Below are positions 12,640 to 23,039 of a DNA stretch of 64,000 nt, one piece after another. Made by a program: the position numbers and the translations under genes. Origin of the DNA: Tamarix chinensis (Eukaryota > Streptophyta > Magnoliopsida > Caryophyllales > Tamaricaceae); the NCBI GenBank assembly GCA_030549775.1, contig CM060175.1:5146564-5210563 (forward strand). The letters run 5' to 3'. How positions within the stretch are numbered: position 1 is the first letter of the stretch; every line of letters starts with the position of its first letter. Below the pieces are notes generated by a model, which was not told the DNA's origin, did not search any database, and worked only from the letters and a program-made list of their open reading frames with translations.

Positions 12640-12775
12640 GCCCAAACCGATCCACCGATAAAAATAGTGCCCACATGCATTGTGCCTTGGAGACTGATCC
12701 ATCGGTGAATATTAGTGGACAAGTGTGTTATGCCCTGGGTGTTTCCAATCCATCGGCTCTAATAGCAGGGTTCCT
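12640..12775 (+). repeat. degenerate LTR box array in E1 (three copies)
   Basis: Three decayed copies of the unit: CGATCCACCGATAAAAATAG, TGATCCATCGGTGAATATTA and AATCCATCGGCTCTAATAGC. They follow ACACTAACCATTTAAAGTAA, the degenerate ACTAATTACTTAAAGTG box. Fewer copies than in the related LTRs, consistent with an older insertion. Confidence 0.7.
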
Positions 12776-13419
12776 ATATTCTCATGGATCTAAATTGAGA
12801 GTTGTATGAAAATGGAATTAATGGCCAAATTCTAATGCTTATGATTAACCAAACTGACTCACTACAAGCATTATCTACTATTTAAGTTTTATAGTCATAG
12901 CCGCATGGTTACCTCACTTAGTACATAGCGTACTAATCACCCATTTCATGGTTACTACTCATTCCTAGATCAGTGGCCCCTCCTAAGTTTTGTGTAGGTA
13001 GGAGATTATGCCTGTGATGATTTTGATGCATTCAATGCATTAGGCGAGACTGAGTGATGACCTATTGGACTTATCATGGAGTCCGAGAGAGTGTTGTACG
13101 GATTCACCTATTTCTATCTTTCTTATCGTTAAACAAATTACTTTATTTCCCCCATAGGGGCATTATCATTATACTCGCTTTCTATTTCTATATTGACTCT
13201 AACATTTGTGCACTCTTTTTTATTTATAAAATGTTAGAAACATTGTGGTTTTAGTTACTACTAAAATTAATGTCTTTAAATTTTCTAGCTTTATGGTTGG
13301 TATGAGATTAGCCGAGGGTCAGTCTTATGCGATCACGGTAGTAGTACCCCTGTTTTAGTGTATGGTTTTCTGTACAAACGAAAAATTTTAACTATGGAAT
13401 TTGGGGGTGTTTCACACAT

Positions 13420-13853
13420 AGTAAATCACTTCCTTCTTCTGAATCTTACTGTTACCCTTCTTAAAGTTAGGTTGACCTTTCAATCGACCCTTCTTTTGAG
13501 TCTTCTTGCCTTTCCCCTTGAATTTATCATTTCCATTAGCAGACTCAATGATGTTAGCATTCATGGAACCAGAAGCATAAGGCACTCGGTTGTCCTTCAA
13601 ATGCTTTGCCTCATTTGTCCTTATATGACTGATCAATTATAGCAATGTTAGATCCCTCTTCTTATACTTTAGATGGTTTTTAAGTCAATTTAGGATGGTG
13701 GAAATTTCTCTATTGGCATGTTAGCCTAGAACGTCTCACATATTTTCATCCCTTCACCCAAGACTTCAGCAACCAAAAGCTCAAAATCATGGACCTGATT
13801 CATCACTGGTTTGTCATCAACCATTTGAAATCTCATCAACTATTATGATTTTG
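13420..13853 (-). pseudogene. copia gag (UBN2-type) continuing the element at 4939
   Basis: The minus-strand frame 13412-13636 reads SHIRTNEAKHLKDNRVPYA, then a Lys-rich stretch and IQKKEVIYYV, and runs directly into the zinc knuckle left at 4939 once the insertion and one copy of its CACAT duplication are removed. Further upstream (13640-13850) broken frames show FQMVDDKPVMNQVHDFELL, EVLGEGMKICETF, ANMPIEKFPPS and KNHLKYKKRDLTL, which match the core of copia gag proteins. The N-terminus is missing: at 13854 the sequence switches to an LTR-like remnant. Confidence 0.82.
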
Positions 13854-14648
13854 TTGTGATAATGTCATATTTGTGAAAACATATCTTATGGTATGAAATA
13901 TGGGCTAAATGAGATTTGATAAGTGGACATAAGTATTTTTATGAGGTATGATAATAATTTGTGGATTTAGGAAAAAAAAAGTGTGTGGAAGGTACAGGAT
14001 TTTATAAAATAAAGGTTATTATTTGTGCTTAAGGGTAATTTTTTCATTATGGGTAATAAGGAAATTTTGGTATTTTATGTGTTAGGTGGATTAAAATATG
14101 ATAGTGATATGATGAAGAATGCTTGGAAGTATTATTATTGTTTTGGTGTCCTTAAATGAATTAATGGTTAACTTGGGCATAATAATCTTATAATGATAAT
14201 ATCATTATTCCATGTGTAAAATCTAGAGATTATTCAGATTGTGAATACATTTTTAATGTTTAACCTTATGAGGTTATCTATTGGAATTGTTAATCATGTA
14301 AATTTTATGGGATGTGTTATGACAAATCTATATAATTAGGGTTTTGGAGATTTATGTGAGCAATACATTAGGGTAGGATGATTAATGTATGTGTATGGGA
14401 ACTAGACCATGGATTATGGGTATGATAATAATGATGATATTTGAGAGTGACTAATTGTAAAATATGGATGAATAATCAATATGAGAGAATGATTACTAAA
14501 GGGAGTGTAATTAGGGTTTGAAAGGATGTGATAACTTTAACCTATGTTATGTGTCTATCTTCATTAATGTGTTTGATGCCTGAAAATTAATCTTGAATAA
14601 GATACTAATTACTTAAAGTGAGAGAGCACATGAGTAGGGTTAAGGTGA

Positions 14649-14717
<69 letters not shown>

Positions 14718-15080
14718 CTATTGCACTGAGGAGAATATTGGCTTAAAAGTATTTTGTCCCAAGAAGGTGCTTCAGACCGTTCCACCGGATTAAGAATAGT
14801 AAGGCCCCTACTCATCATGAAATGAAAATATAACATCATAATCTATGAAAAACATACTAATGATCTAAAGTAGAAAAGTACATGAGTCAGGACTAAGGTA
14901 TCATTTTTATGTATATATCTCATTCCACTGGGGAGAATAGTGGCTCAGGAGCATGTTGCCCCAAGAAGGTAATGTTTTTAGATTCACTCCATCGGATGAT
15001 AATAGTGGCTCAGATGTGTTGTTCTTAAGAATGTGCTTTAGACCATTCCATCAGTTTAAGAATAGTGGGGTTCTTGCACT

Positions 15081-15118
<38 letters not shown>

Positions 15119-15709
15119 AATGGATTATACTTAATAAATAAATATAGATCATTTTCTATCCTATGAGATGTTTCATTTATTTTTTATACACTTATTATAT
15201 GATGTGAAAGCATGTGCTAATTATATCCCTGTTCGATAGTATTGTTCCCTTACTCAATAAGTAGTGTATTGACCACCCGTTTTATGGGTGTTGCTCATTT
15301 CCATGAGTAGGAGACTCTGATTCCTTAGATACGCTAGATGATTATGCTACCTATGATGCCTTATGTGGGGATGAGTGACTTTAAATGTATTAAGGGTTAG
15401 GTAAAGAGTAATTGTTATCTGATAGATATATTTATCCAGATACCTTTTTGGAATCTTAATCTATAGTATCCCTTCTTTTTTATTTTGTATTATAACTAGG
15501 AGTTAAACTCCAAAATCATTATTGAATTATAAATGTTTCTTTTGTTTCTAATTTTATTATGTTACTTTAAATGTTTTATCTCTGTGATTGATGTAAGGAT
15601 GATTGCATAAGCTAGACTTATGTCAGTTATGGTGGTAACCCCCAATATTTTACTTATATACTTTTGTAGTAAAACGAAATTTTTCGGTAGTAAAAATTGG
15701 GATGTTACA
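13854..15709 (+). mobile_element. 5'-truncated LTR remnant 'E10'
   Basis: The 3' part of a large LTR. It has an ACTAATTACTTAAAGTG box (14606), four or five degenerate CCACCGG/AATAGTGG boxes (14720-15080), the CTCAATAAGTAGTGTATTGA dyad region (15251), and it ends GGGATGTTACA at 15709. It lacks a TGTAACACC start: copia gag stops and this begins abruptly at about 13854. No duplication is visible. No coding capacity. Confidence 0.65.
14655..14716. repeat. (TA)n microsatellite
   Basis: About 30 uninterrupted AT dinucleotides. A second, shorter run lies at 15086-15114. Both sit in LTR remnant E10, next to box copies. Confidence 0.95.
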
Positions 15710-16497
15710 TGTAATGATATTTTTTTTAATAAGTTACCTACTAAGGTAAAGGACCTCGATTCATTTTTTATTCCTTACATTATTGTTAATATTTCTATTA
15801 ACCATGCCCTATATGATTTGGGTACAAGTGTGAGTCTAGTGCCATTATTAGTGTGTGACAAGCTACAAATGGAAAAATTGAAGCCCACCATCATCTCCCT
15901 ATAGTTGGTTAAGCAATCAATCAAACATCTGGTAAGTATATTAGAGGATGTACCTATTTAGGTTGGTAAGTTTTTCGTACAGGTTAACTTTATTATCTTA
16001 GAAATTGAGGAAGATTCTCAAATTCCTATCACTCTAGGCAAGCCCTTCGTAGCTATGGCTGAAGATATCATTGATGTTAAAATGGAAGGATTTATTTGAA
16101 TGTTGGGGATGAGAAAGTTAAATTTGATTTACCTTATTATATGACATTTTATTTGATTTATGATGCTTGTTACAAGGTTAGTTCAATTATTTCAATTAAT
16201 AAGGTAGTAAAGGAAGCCCTTGTTAAATATTTCTTAAGTTACCCTCTCAAGGAGTAATGAGAAGTAGGAAGCTTAGCAATGAAAATCTCAAAATTTCTGA
16301 TATTGCAAAGATGTTGGAGAAAATTCCTATTTTCCCTCAAGGAAAGATAAAGATAGAATTTCTTATAGAACCAAACAACCCTACCATAAAAAAATGGGTA
16401 ATACATTAAGTAGAATTGAAACCCTCTTTTATTTGTTAAGGTATGAATTTCTTCACTGTGAATTTAATTACCGTGTCATTATGAAAGCTAGCCTAAG
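15710..16497 (+). pseudogene. Athila-type Ty3/gypsy protease region, decayed
   Basis: Broken frames give NKLPTKVKDLDSFFIPYIIV, then YDLGTSVSLVPLLVC (the D-L-G-A/T-S active-site box of Athila proteases), EKLKPTIISL, and after a stop SILEDVPI, VGKFFVQVNFIILEIEEDSQ, IPITLGKPFVAMAEDIIDVK. This succession is typical of the gag-pro junction of Athila elements. From 16100 to 16497 the frames are heavily broken: I see a spacer with MLEKIPIFPQGKIKIEF and nothing more specific. Stops at 15901 and several later ones make it non-functional. Confidence 0.75.
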
Positions 16498-17130
16498 TTG
16501 AAAAATGAAAAACTTATTAAAATTCTTAAGTTGCATGGAGAGACCATTGGTTATACTATAAATGACCTTAAATTCATAAATCTTTCCAAATTTATGCATC
16601 ATATTCTTTTAGAAGAAGGGTACAAGCCCTCCATTAAACATCAAATGATATTGAACTCTAATATGAAATATCCTATCTCAAATAGTGTGTGGGTGAGCTT
16701 AGTGCAAGTGGTTCCTAAAAAGGGTGGAATGATGGTCATCAACAATGATAAAAATGAATTGATTCCATCAAGGATAGTCACAGGTTGGCAATTGTGCATA
16801 GATTATAGAAAATTAAATAAATCCACCCAAAAGGATCATTTTCCCTACCATTTATTAACCAAATGTTATAGAGTTTGGCTCGACATTCTTTTTTTTTTTT
16901 TTGTTACTTGGATAGGTATTTAGGATTTTTCCAAATCCACATTAACCTTGCTGACTAAGAGAAGAAGGCATTTACATGTATGTATTTTACCTTTTCCTAC
17001 TGAAGGTTGCCATTTGAGTTATATAATTCCCCTTCTATTTTTTAATGATGCATGATGTCTATCTTTTCTAATTTTATTGAATATATTATGAAATTTTTGT
17101 GAATGATTTTTTTTATTTATGGTATTACCT
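16498..17130 (+). pseudogene. Athila reverse transcriptase, decayed
   Basis: The stretch 16498-16923 reads LHGETIGYTINDLKFINLS, KFMHHILLEEGYKPS, then PISNSVWVSLVQVVPKKGG, NELIPSRIVTGWQLCIDYRK and LNKSTQKDHFPYHLL, the fingers and palm start of Athila RT. About 20 residues are missing between HQMILNSN and YPIS, where family members have a longer stretch. Near 17091-17120 the catalytic box appears as FVNDFFIYG, with Asn and Val where the family has M-D-D. Frames are broken by a T run at 16889. The deletion, the lost Asp and the stops show it is dead. Confidence 0.8.
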
Positions 17131-18230
17131 TTAACCATTATTTGAACAATCTTTTTAGGGTATTGAAAAGGCGCAACAAGGTGAATGTAGGTCTCAATTG
17201 GGATAAGTGTTATTTTATGGTATAAGAAGGAATTATTCTTAGTTAGTTAGTCTCTATTTGGGGAATTTAGGTTGATAAAGCAAAGATCAAAATTATTGAA
17301 AAGATTCCACCTGTGACTTCTATCAGAGGCATTCAAAATTTCTTAGATCACTCTGGTTTCTATCTATGATTCATTAAAGATTTTTCAAAAATTTCTCAAC
17401 ATTTAACTCAATTTCTTATCAAAGGCATACCTTTTGAATTTAACCAATCTTGTTTAGATGCTTTCAACAGGTTAAAACATGCACTAATAGCCACCCTAGT
17501 GAAGCAGCCTCCTTATTAGAGTATTCAATTTGAGGTGATGAGCGATGCAAATGACTATGCAATGGAAGCAATCCATAGGAAGAGAAAAGAAGAAAATGTT
17601 TATATAATTCAGTACACAAGTTGATCTCTTGATGATGCTCAAATAAACTATGCTACAACTAAGAAAGAGCTCTTGGAGGTGGTGTTTGTATTAGAAAAAT
17701 TTTGATCATGCTTAGTAAGATCGAAGAATATAGTTTTCACTGGCCATTTGGCCCTTAAGTATTTGTTGACTAAGAAGGAAAGAAAGCCACATCTGATTAG
17801 ATGGATCCTTTTAATCCAAGAGTTTAACCTTGAAACTTACAATGAGAAGGGTATAGAAAATATAGTGGATAATTATCTCTTTAAGTTAAGGAAATACATC
17901 GGTAGAAGTGAAGGAGATAAGACTCCATTTGATGATTCATTTCCATACAACATAATTTTGACAACCACTGGATTGTCCATCCCATGGTTTCTAGATTGTA
18001 CTAACTATATAGCATACGGATTAATACCACCGAATTTGTCTTATCAATAAAAGAAGAAGTTCCTATTAGATGTCAAGAACTATTATTGGGATGAGCCTTA
18101 TCTCCACAAGAAATGTGCAGATGAAGTTTGCATAAATGTCTACTTGAAGAGGAATTTGAAAGTGACGGATCTCATTATCATTATTTGCCTTATGGGGGTC
18201 ATGCTATCATTAATATTGGTATTTTAAGGA
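17131..18230 (+). pseudogene. Athila RNase H and integrase start, decayed
   Basis: Broken frames from 17290 show a connection domain (IRGIQNFLDHSGFY-like), a DANDYA-type RNase H start near 17540, and from 17640 AQINYATTKKELLEVVFVLE. The open stretch 17748-18050 reads ALKYLLTKKERKPHLIRWIL, LIQEFNLETYNEKGIENIVD and NYLFKLRK, the C-terminal RNase H of Athila. It is followed by SFPYNIILTT and, after a stop, FLLDVKNYYWDEPYLHKKCA and DEVCINVYL, the beginning of the integrase zinc region. The integrase core is absent: at about 18231 the sequence turns into an LTR-like fragment. Confidence 0.78.
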
Positions 18231-18686
18231 TGTTTATTAAATTTGTGTAATCATACGATCCTTATAAGAAGAGTTATGACTAATCTTAAAATTAGGGTTT
18301 TGGGAGCTTTATAAATAGTAATGTTTGGGATAGGGCTATTATTGTATGTGTAAGATGTGGGTATTTGACCATGAATTTTAGGTATGTTAAAAATGATAAT
18401 ATTTGAGAATGATATACCATAGTTGGTGGTCGAATGATCAAAAAATAATAATTTATGCTGGGAGTGTAAAATTTAGGTTTGTAAAATTAAAGATCTTAAC
18501 TTTAGAGATCGGCCTTATTACCTATGTGATGTGTTTATCTGCCTTAACATGTTTGGTACCTATAAATTGATCGTGAATATGATATTAACCAATTAAAGTG
18601 AAATATCACATGAGTAAGGCTAAGGTGATGTTTTTATTTCTATTCTACCGAATAATAATAGTGACTTAGGAGCATTTATTGATGAT
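18231..18686 (+). mobile_element. LTR fragment similar to 14290-14760
   Basis: It aligns by eye with part of LTR remnant E10: TTAGGGTTTTGGGAG-type start, GACCATGAATTTTAGGTATG, a run ending AACTTTAGAGAT, CCTATGTGATGTGTTTATCT, then ACCAATTAAAGTGAAATATC and one degenerate box (TACCGAATAATAATAGTGAC). Both ends are truncated. It stops at about 18686, where the plant-mobile-domain sequence begins. Confidence 0.6.
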
Positions 18687-18707
18687 CTTTTTTTATATAA
18701 TTGGAAG

Positions 18708-20290
18708 ATGGCTGGTAGAGGAAGAAGAGGAAAGTATTTAAGGTAGGTTACTCCTGCTACCACTAGGGTGGTAAAAAGGAGATTGACTAGAGCTATGATA
18801 GAGTTTAGTAAAGATTCCTATACTATAGACACAAAGCACAGGTCATTTGAGGAGTATGATGATCCCAACAAGGGAGCTTTAGATGTAAACAACAAATATT
18901 CCCATGCAACAAAATATGTTTCCTCATCGATATCAAAACATTATTGGAGATTGACCGGACCTACTGGTGGGGGTCACTCATTCTAAATCTTCTCACCAGC
19001 TTTAAGAGTCATGTATCATACCTCATATAGAATGATTATGAGGTAATTTCTATCATTATATAGATTGGTTTCTACATTTCTACCCTATAATTCATTATTC
19101 AAATATTATTTTTATTATAGGAATCACATCCTAAAGTGAGGGTTTAGTGAAAGATGAAAAAACTTGAGGTGACTACTGGTTGATGATGTTGGCATGGGTA
19201 TTGTCTACGTCTACATTGAGACCATGAGACCTAAGCATCTATATTCGACATACTTCCACCATCACCATGCTCTGCTCATCTCTACTTTTGTTGAGAGGTG
19301 GCACCTAGAGACTAATAGATTCTACCTTCCATTTGATGAGATGACTATTACTCTACATGATGTAATTTACATTATAGATCTTAATTTTCATGGGTATGAG
19401 TGTATTAGCAAGCATTTTCTTACTGATGTTAATGTGGTGAAGCTTTGGCTAACATGTAGGGTAAAGCCAAGTTTTTAATGAAGTCAACTTTTGTGAAAGG
19501 AAACACAGTCACATTAGATGATATTTTTTATAAGCTTACACCTAAATGTGTTGAGGATGATAAATCTTATGCCCAATTATATATGTGGTACCAATTGTAG
19601 TGTATTCTTTTTGTAGATAAGTCCTACAACTATGCTTCATTATCAGTGCTTAGATTAGTAGCTCATTTTATTAAGTTAGATGATCAAGCCCTTGGAGCTG
19701 GGACTTCAGTATATCTATATAGGCAGTTGGGATAGCATCTAGGGTCATGTGCAAGCAGATAGGTGGTTACATGAAACTATTAGAGGTAATTATTTCATTA
19801 TTAATTATTAGTAAAAAAATTAGTTTAATTTGTAGTTTAATTATGCTATATACATGTTATAATTGTGCAATGATTTGGATTTACAAGTAGTTCCCATGTT
19901 TTTGGCAAAGTTATTCTCGTATGTATAATCCATCCTCTAATGTCACAGTGATGAGGTAGAATAAATCTCATTAGACACTATCCCTTGAGAACGTGGATGG
20001 CATAATTTAGTATGTGAGGAGATTGGATTCTCTAAGGGTCCAATAGGTGGGTGACATACTTTATATGAACATTTGTTAATTGTAGTTATTTGTAATAATT
20101 GATATTAATATTGATTTACGTGCATTTGTAGGTTGAATTTTTACCATTCGACCAAGATTCAAATATAAAACATCTCAATTCAATGTACAAAGGTGGCTTG
20201 CGCTTTATGGATGTTTTGGAGCCTCACATGCTAGATCAAGTTTCGTGACAATTTGGCTACCCCCAACTCATCCTAATTCCTCCTATTAAG
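18708..20290 (+). pseudogene. plant mobile domain (PMD) protein pseudogene
   Basis: The start ATGGCTGGTAGAGGAAGAAG at 18708 gives MAGRGRRGKYLR, then a stop. Stretch 18768-18986 is a low-complexity N-terminus. The diagnostic part is 19194-19478: YFHHHHALLISTFVERWHLE, TNRFYLPFDEMTITLHDVIY, IIDLNFHGYE, the core of the plant mobile domain (MAIN/MAIL and serine/threonine phosphatase 7 long-form homologues). Later broken frames give SYAQLYMWYQL, a FVDKSYNYASLSVLRLVAHF segment, GAGTSVYLYRQLG (about 19600-19730), and after an AT-rich intron-like gap ending TTTGTAG at 20132, VEFLPFDQDSNIKHL. AT-rich gaps at 19010-19130 and 20060-20132 look like introns. TE-linked PMD genes occur in Mutator and gypsy elements; I cannot tell which applies. 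Several stops mark it as dead. Confidence 0.72.
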
Positions 20291-20489
20291 ACTTCTATAA
20301 CATTGTTATCAGAGAAATTCTTATTATATTATGCACCCATACACCAATGCATAAAGTTCTACAATAAATAATTAAGATAATGTGAAAAACCAAAGTACAT
20401 AAAGTTCTTCACTAAACTTGTTACATTTCGCACAAATCATCAACCTAGGTCTCCTTACGTGGGATTCAGCTAAGAAATCCATGTGTTTT
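20291..20489. other. short unassigned segment
   Basis: About 200 bases between the PMD pseudogene and LTR E9. No coding pattern, terminal repeat or recognisable element is visible. It may be the 3' flank of the PMD copy. Confidence 0.3.
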
Positions 20490-22898
20490 ACCTTAAGTAT
20501 GGTATCTTCTTTCCTTTATGTTTGAATATCGAATTTATAAATATTTTTTATGAATTTTTGAGTTATAGATTTATCTTTAAGGTTTTAATAGCTAAGATTT
20601 TCATAGACCGATATTTCTAGTTTAAAGGAGTTTTGCCTACATTAAGTAAGTGATTCTTGATTCAAATATGGATTATGTGTATTCTTACATGATTTGAGTT
20701 TCTTTAAGTTGGTCTGATAAGTTGGCATGAATGTATATAGCTTGCAGAATTTATTTAGATGAGCAGGTTGTACATTTTTGAGTAAAAAGTATAAAACTTG
20801 ATAAAAATGAGTGGTGATGATTAAATGTTGAGATATGCAGGTTAATTTGGTTTAAAATGTGGTATATAATGTTAAAGTATGGTCCAGTGTTGTTTATGAT
20901 TTATAAATATTATTTGCATGAAAATAATTATTTGGTGTTGTTATTGGGCAAACTAATTGACCGGTTAGGTTTAATCAATCAACCAGTTCCCATAACAATT
21001 GACTGGTTAATCCTACCCATCGACTAGCAAGTTTGGAGAGACCTTAGTCTTGCTTTCTACATAAACCCTTTAACTAGTTAGGCAAAATTGATCGATTGGC
21101 CTATAAACATTTGACTAGTTTAGCCAATCTAATTGATTGATTTGAGGAAAAGTAGGGTTTGGTCAAGTCAAACCAATCGACTAGTTGACCCAAACCGATT
21201 GACCGATTGGGCCACACCAATCAAGTGGTTTGACTAGTTTATGTGATTCGTTTCCTTTCGGTTTGGTTATGCTTTGAGGATATGCATAGGACTGTTCTAT
21301 GATTATTAAAATGATAAAATACATATTTTGTCATGGATTAATGACCTAATGAATGGATTAAATGGAAAATGATTTAGGGCATACTTAGTGAGTATTGTAA
21401 AGGATAAATAGGTATGCCACTTATGAAATGTGATGGTTTTGAGAAAAAAGTAATGAAGCACGACTTGGATTTGAATAAAATAACATGATAGCTATGAATA
21501 ATATTAGGCAAAGATAAATGAAAACCCTACATGGTCGAGAAATGGAAAAGATTAATATGGAAGAAATATGTTAATGTCTTACTTGTTCTTGTATGGGCCT
21601 TGTGTGATCACTTACCCTGATATATAATGTACTAATCACGTAAAGCGAAAGATAATTGAGTTGTGTATGGGTCTAGGTTACCTAATATTTGATTAGCTAC
21701 CAGGGGTTAGTCTTCCTTTTAGCCTTTATTAGTGCATTTGGGCTTTAACTTCAAGTGGGATCCTTAGAGGTATCAATGCCTTACCTACTCTAGACACTAA
21801 TAATGTATTAGGGGGTATCAATACTAGAGGGTCTAGTTATTTAGGTGGTTGGCTTTGGCTAGGACTTATGTCCATTCTAGTGATTGGCTTCTACCTGGAC
21901 TTTATATCCCTTTATTTGGATAGCCTTCCATGATATGTGAGACCATGGAGTGGTGCACAGTACATGGGATGATAAGTAACTAGATGATAAATTATGGATG
22001 ATGACTAAGTGAATAATTAATAATTGAATAATGATGGGAATGATGGTTTGAATGACCAAAAAGGGTAAAAGATGGTATGTACACTTGGTTAATGACTCAA
22101 GTGACCAACTGGTTAATAATTGGAAAGTTTGAATAAATGTTGACTTATATCAATATATAGATAAGGAAATGGTGTAATATAATATGTTGACCAAGTTGGA
22201 AAATAAACCCTAACGGTTATTTAAAATAATCTTTCTAGTACATGCATGACTGCCTGTGTGATTATAATACGAATATAAGCATGATATATTTTATGTTGCA
22301 TGAGTTATGCATGATAAAATATTCTGGTGCATTACTACCTTTATGTATAAGGCATTAGCATGATACATGTTAAATATGATATCCATGTGATGATAGATTT
22401 TATATTGCATACTTATGTTGCCATTGAGGAAGCAACTTAGCTTACTCAGTATATAGTATATTAATGTATTTGCTTCCTCGGTCACCTACTCATTCTCATG
22501 AGTAGATGGTCATGTGTAAGTTTCTGGGAATAGCTAATATTGAGCCTACCTCAGCTAAGGTTTGGGGGATGAGAGTATGGACATTTGAAGTTCTATGGGG
22601 TCCATGATGGACCAAGGTTTTGGGGGCCACACTCTAACATTGTTTTAGTATATCCCCATCATCTTAATTCATTTATATTATTGTATTGATTTAGCAAGGG
22701 ACCAATGAGGTCCGTGATGTAAACAATTTTTAAATTGTTATGTAATTTATGTCTGTACACTCTATTTTAAATTAGTAGGTGACGGATATCTATCTTGTGT
22801 CAATTACGGTGGTAGTACCCCATATTTCCTAAATTTATTTTTAGTTTCCAAACTATTTTAAATAAAACTTTTTAGTTATGAAAAATAGGGGTGTTATA
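20490..22898 (+). mobile_element. 5'-truncated LTR 'E9' of the palindrome-motif family
   Basis: It aligns by eye with the reverse complement of 43212-45700 (E7): TGGTATCTTCTTTCCTTTAT, GGAGTTTTGCCTACATTAAG, the palindrome-rich stretch 20945-21240 (motifs near AACCGATTGACCGATTGG), TACTAATCACGTAAAGCGAA at 21626, GTGAGACCATGGAGTGGTGC at 21938, TTACTCAGTATATAGTATAT at 22441, and an end GGGGTGTTATA at 22898. About 1 kb of the 5' side present in E7 is missing. No coding region. Confidence 0.7.
20945..21240 (+). repeat. palindromic-motif cluster in E9
   Basis: Around ten irregularly spaced copies of a motif near AACCAATCGATTGGTT or its half sites (for example AACCGATTGACCGATTGG and AACCAATCGACTAGTT). 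Equivalent clusters exist in E7, E8 and E11. Confidence 0.7.
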
Positions 22899-23039
22899 GT
22901 TTTCCATTAAGGTTACCTACATACCATATAAACTATCATAACATGAGAGTTAGATATTTATAGTATAATGAAATGTGTATACAAAACTAGTGTAAGTAAA
23001 AGACATAATGATATATAGTACAACACATTATTGACACTT

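Larger units (their letters stand above)
4940..13414 (+). mobile_element. solo LTR 'E1' nested in copia gag (carries another solo LTR)
   Basis: It starts TGTAATATCCC at 4940, ends GGGGGTGTTTCA at 13414, and is flanked by the perfect 5 bp duplication CACAT (4935-4939 and 13415-13419). Removing the nested element 5854-10625 leaves about 3.7 kb with no gag or pol. Order inside: AT-rich start, C/T-rich leader (5230-5850 and 10640-11215), (TTA)n at 11260-11290, splice-donor-like CTAGGTAAGG at 11459, box array 12640-12775, dyad at 12920-12934, terminal repeat. This is the order seen in the LTR of the chromovirus at 52771-62188, so I read it as a solo LTR left by LTR-LTR recombination. A non-autonomous LARD-like element is the alternative. 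Confidence 0.85.
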
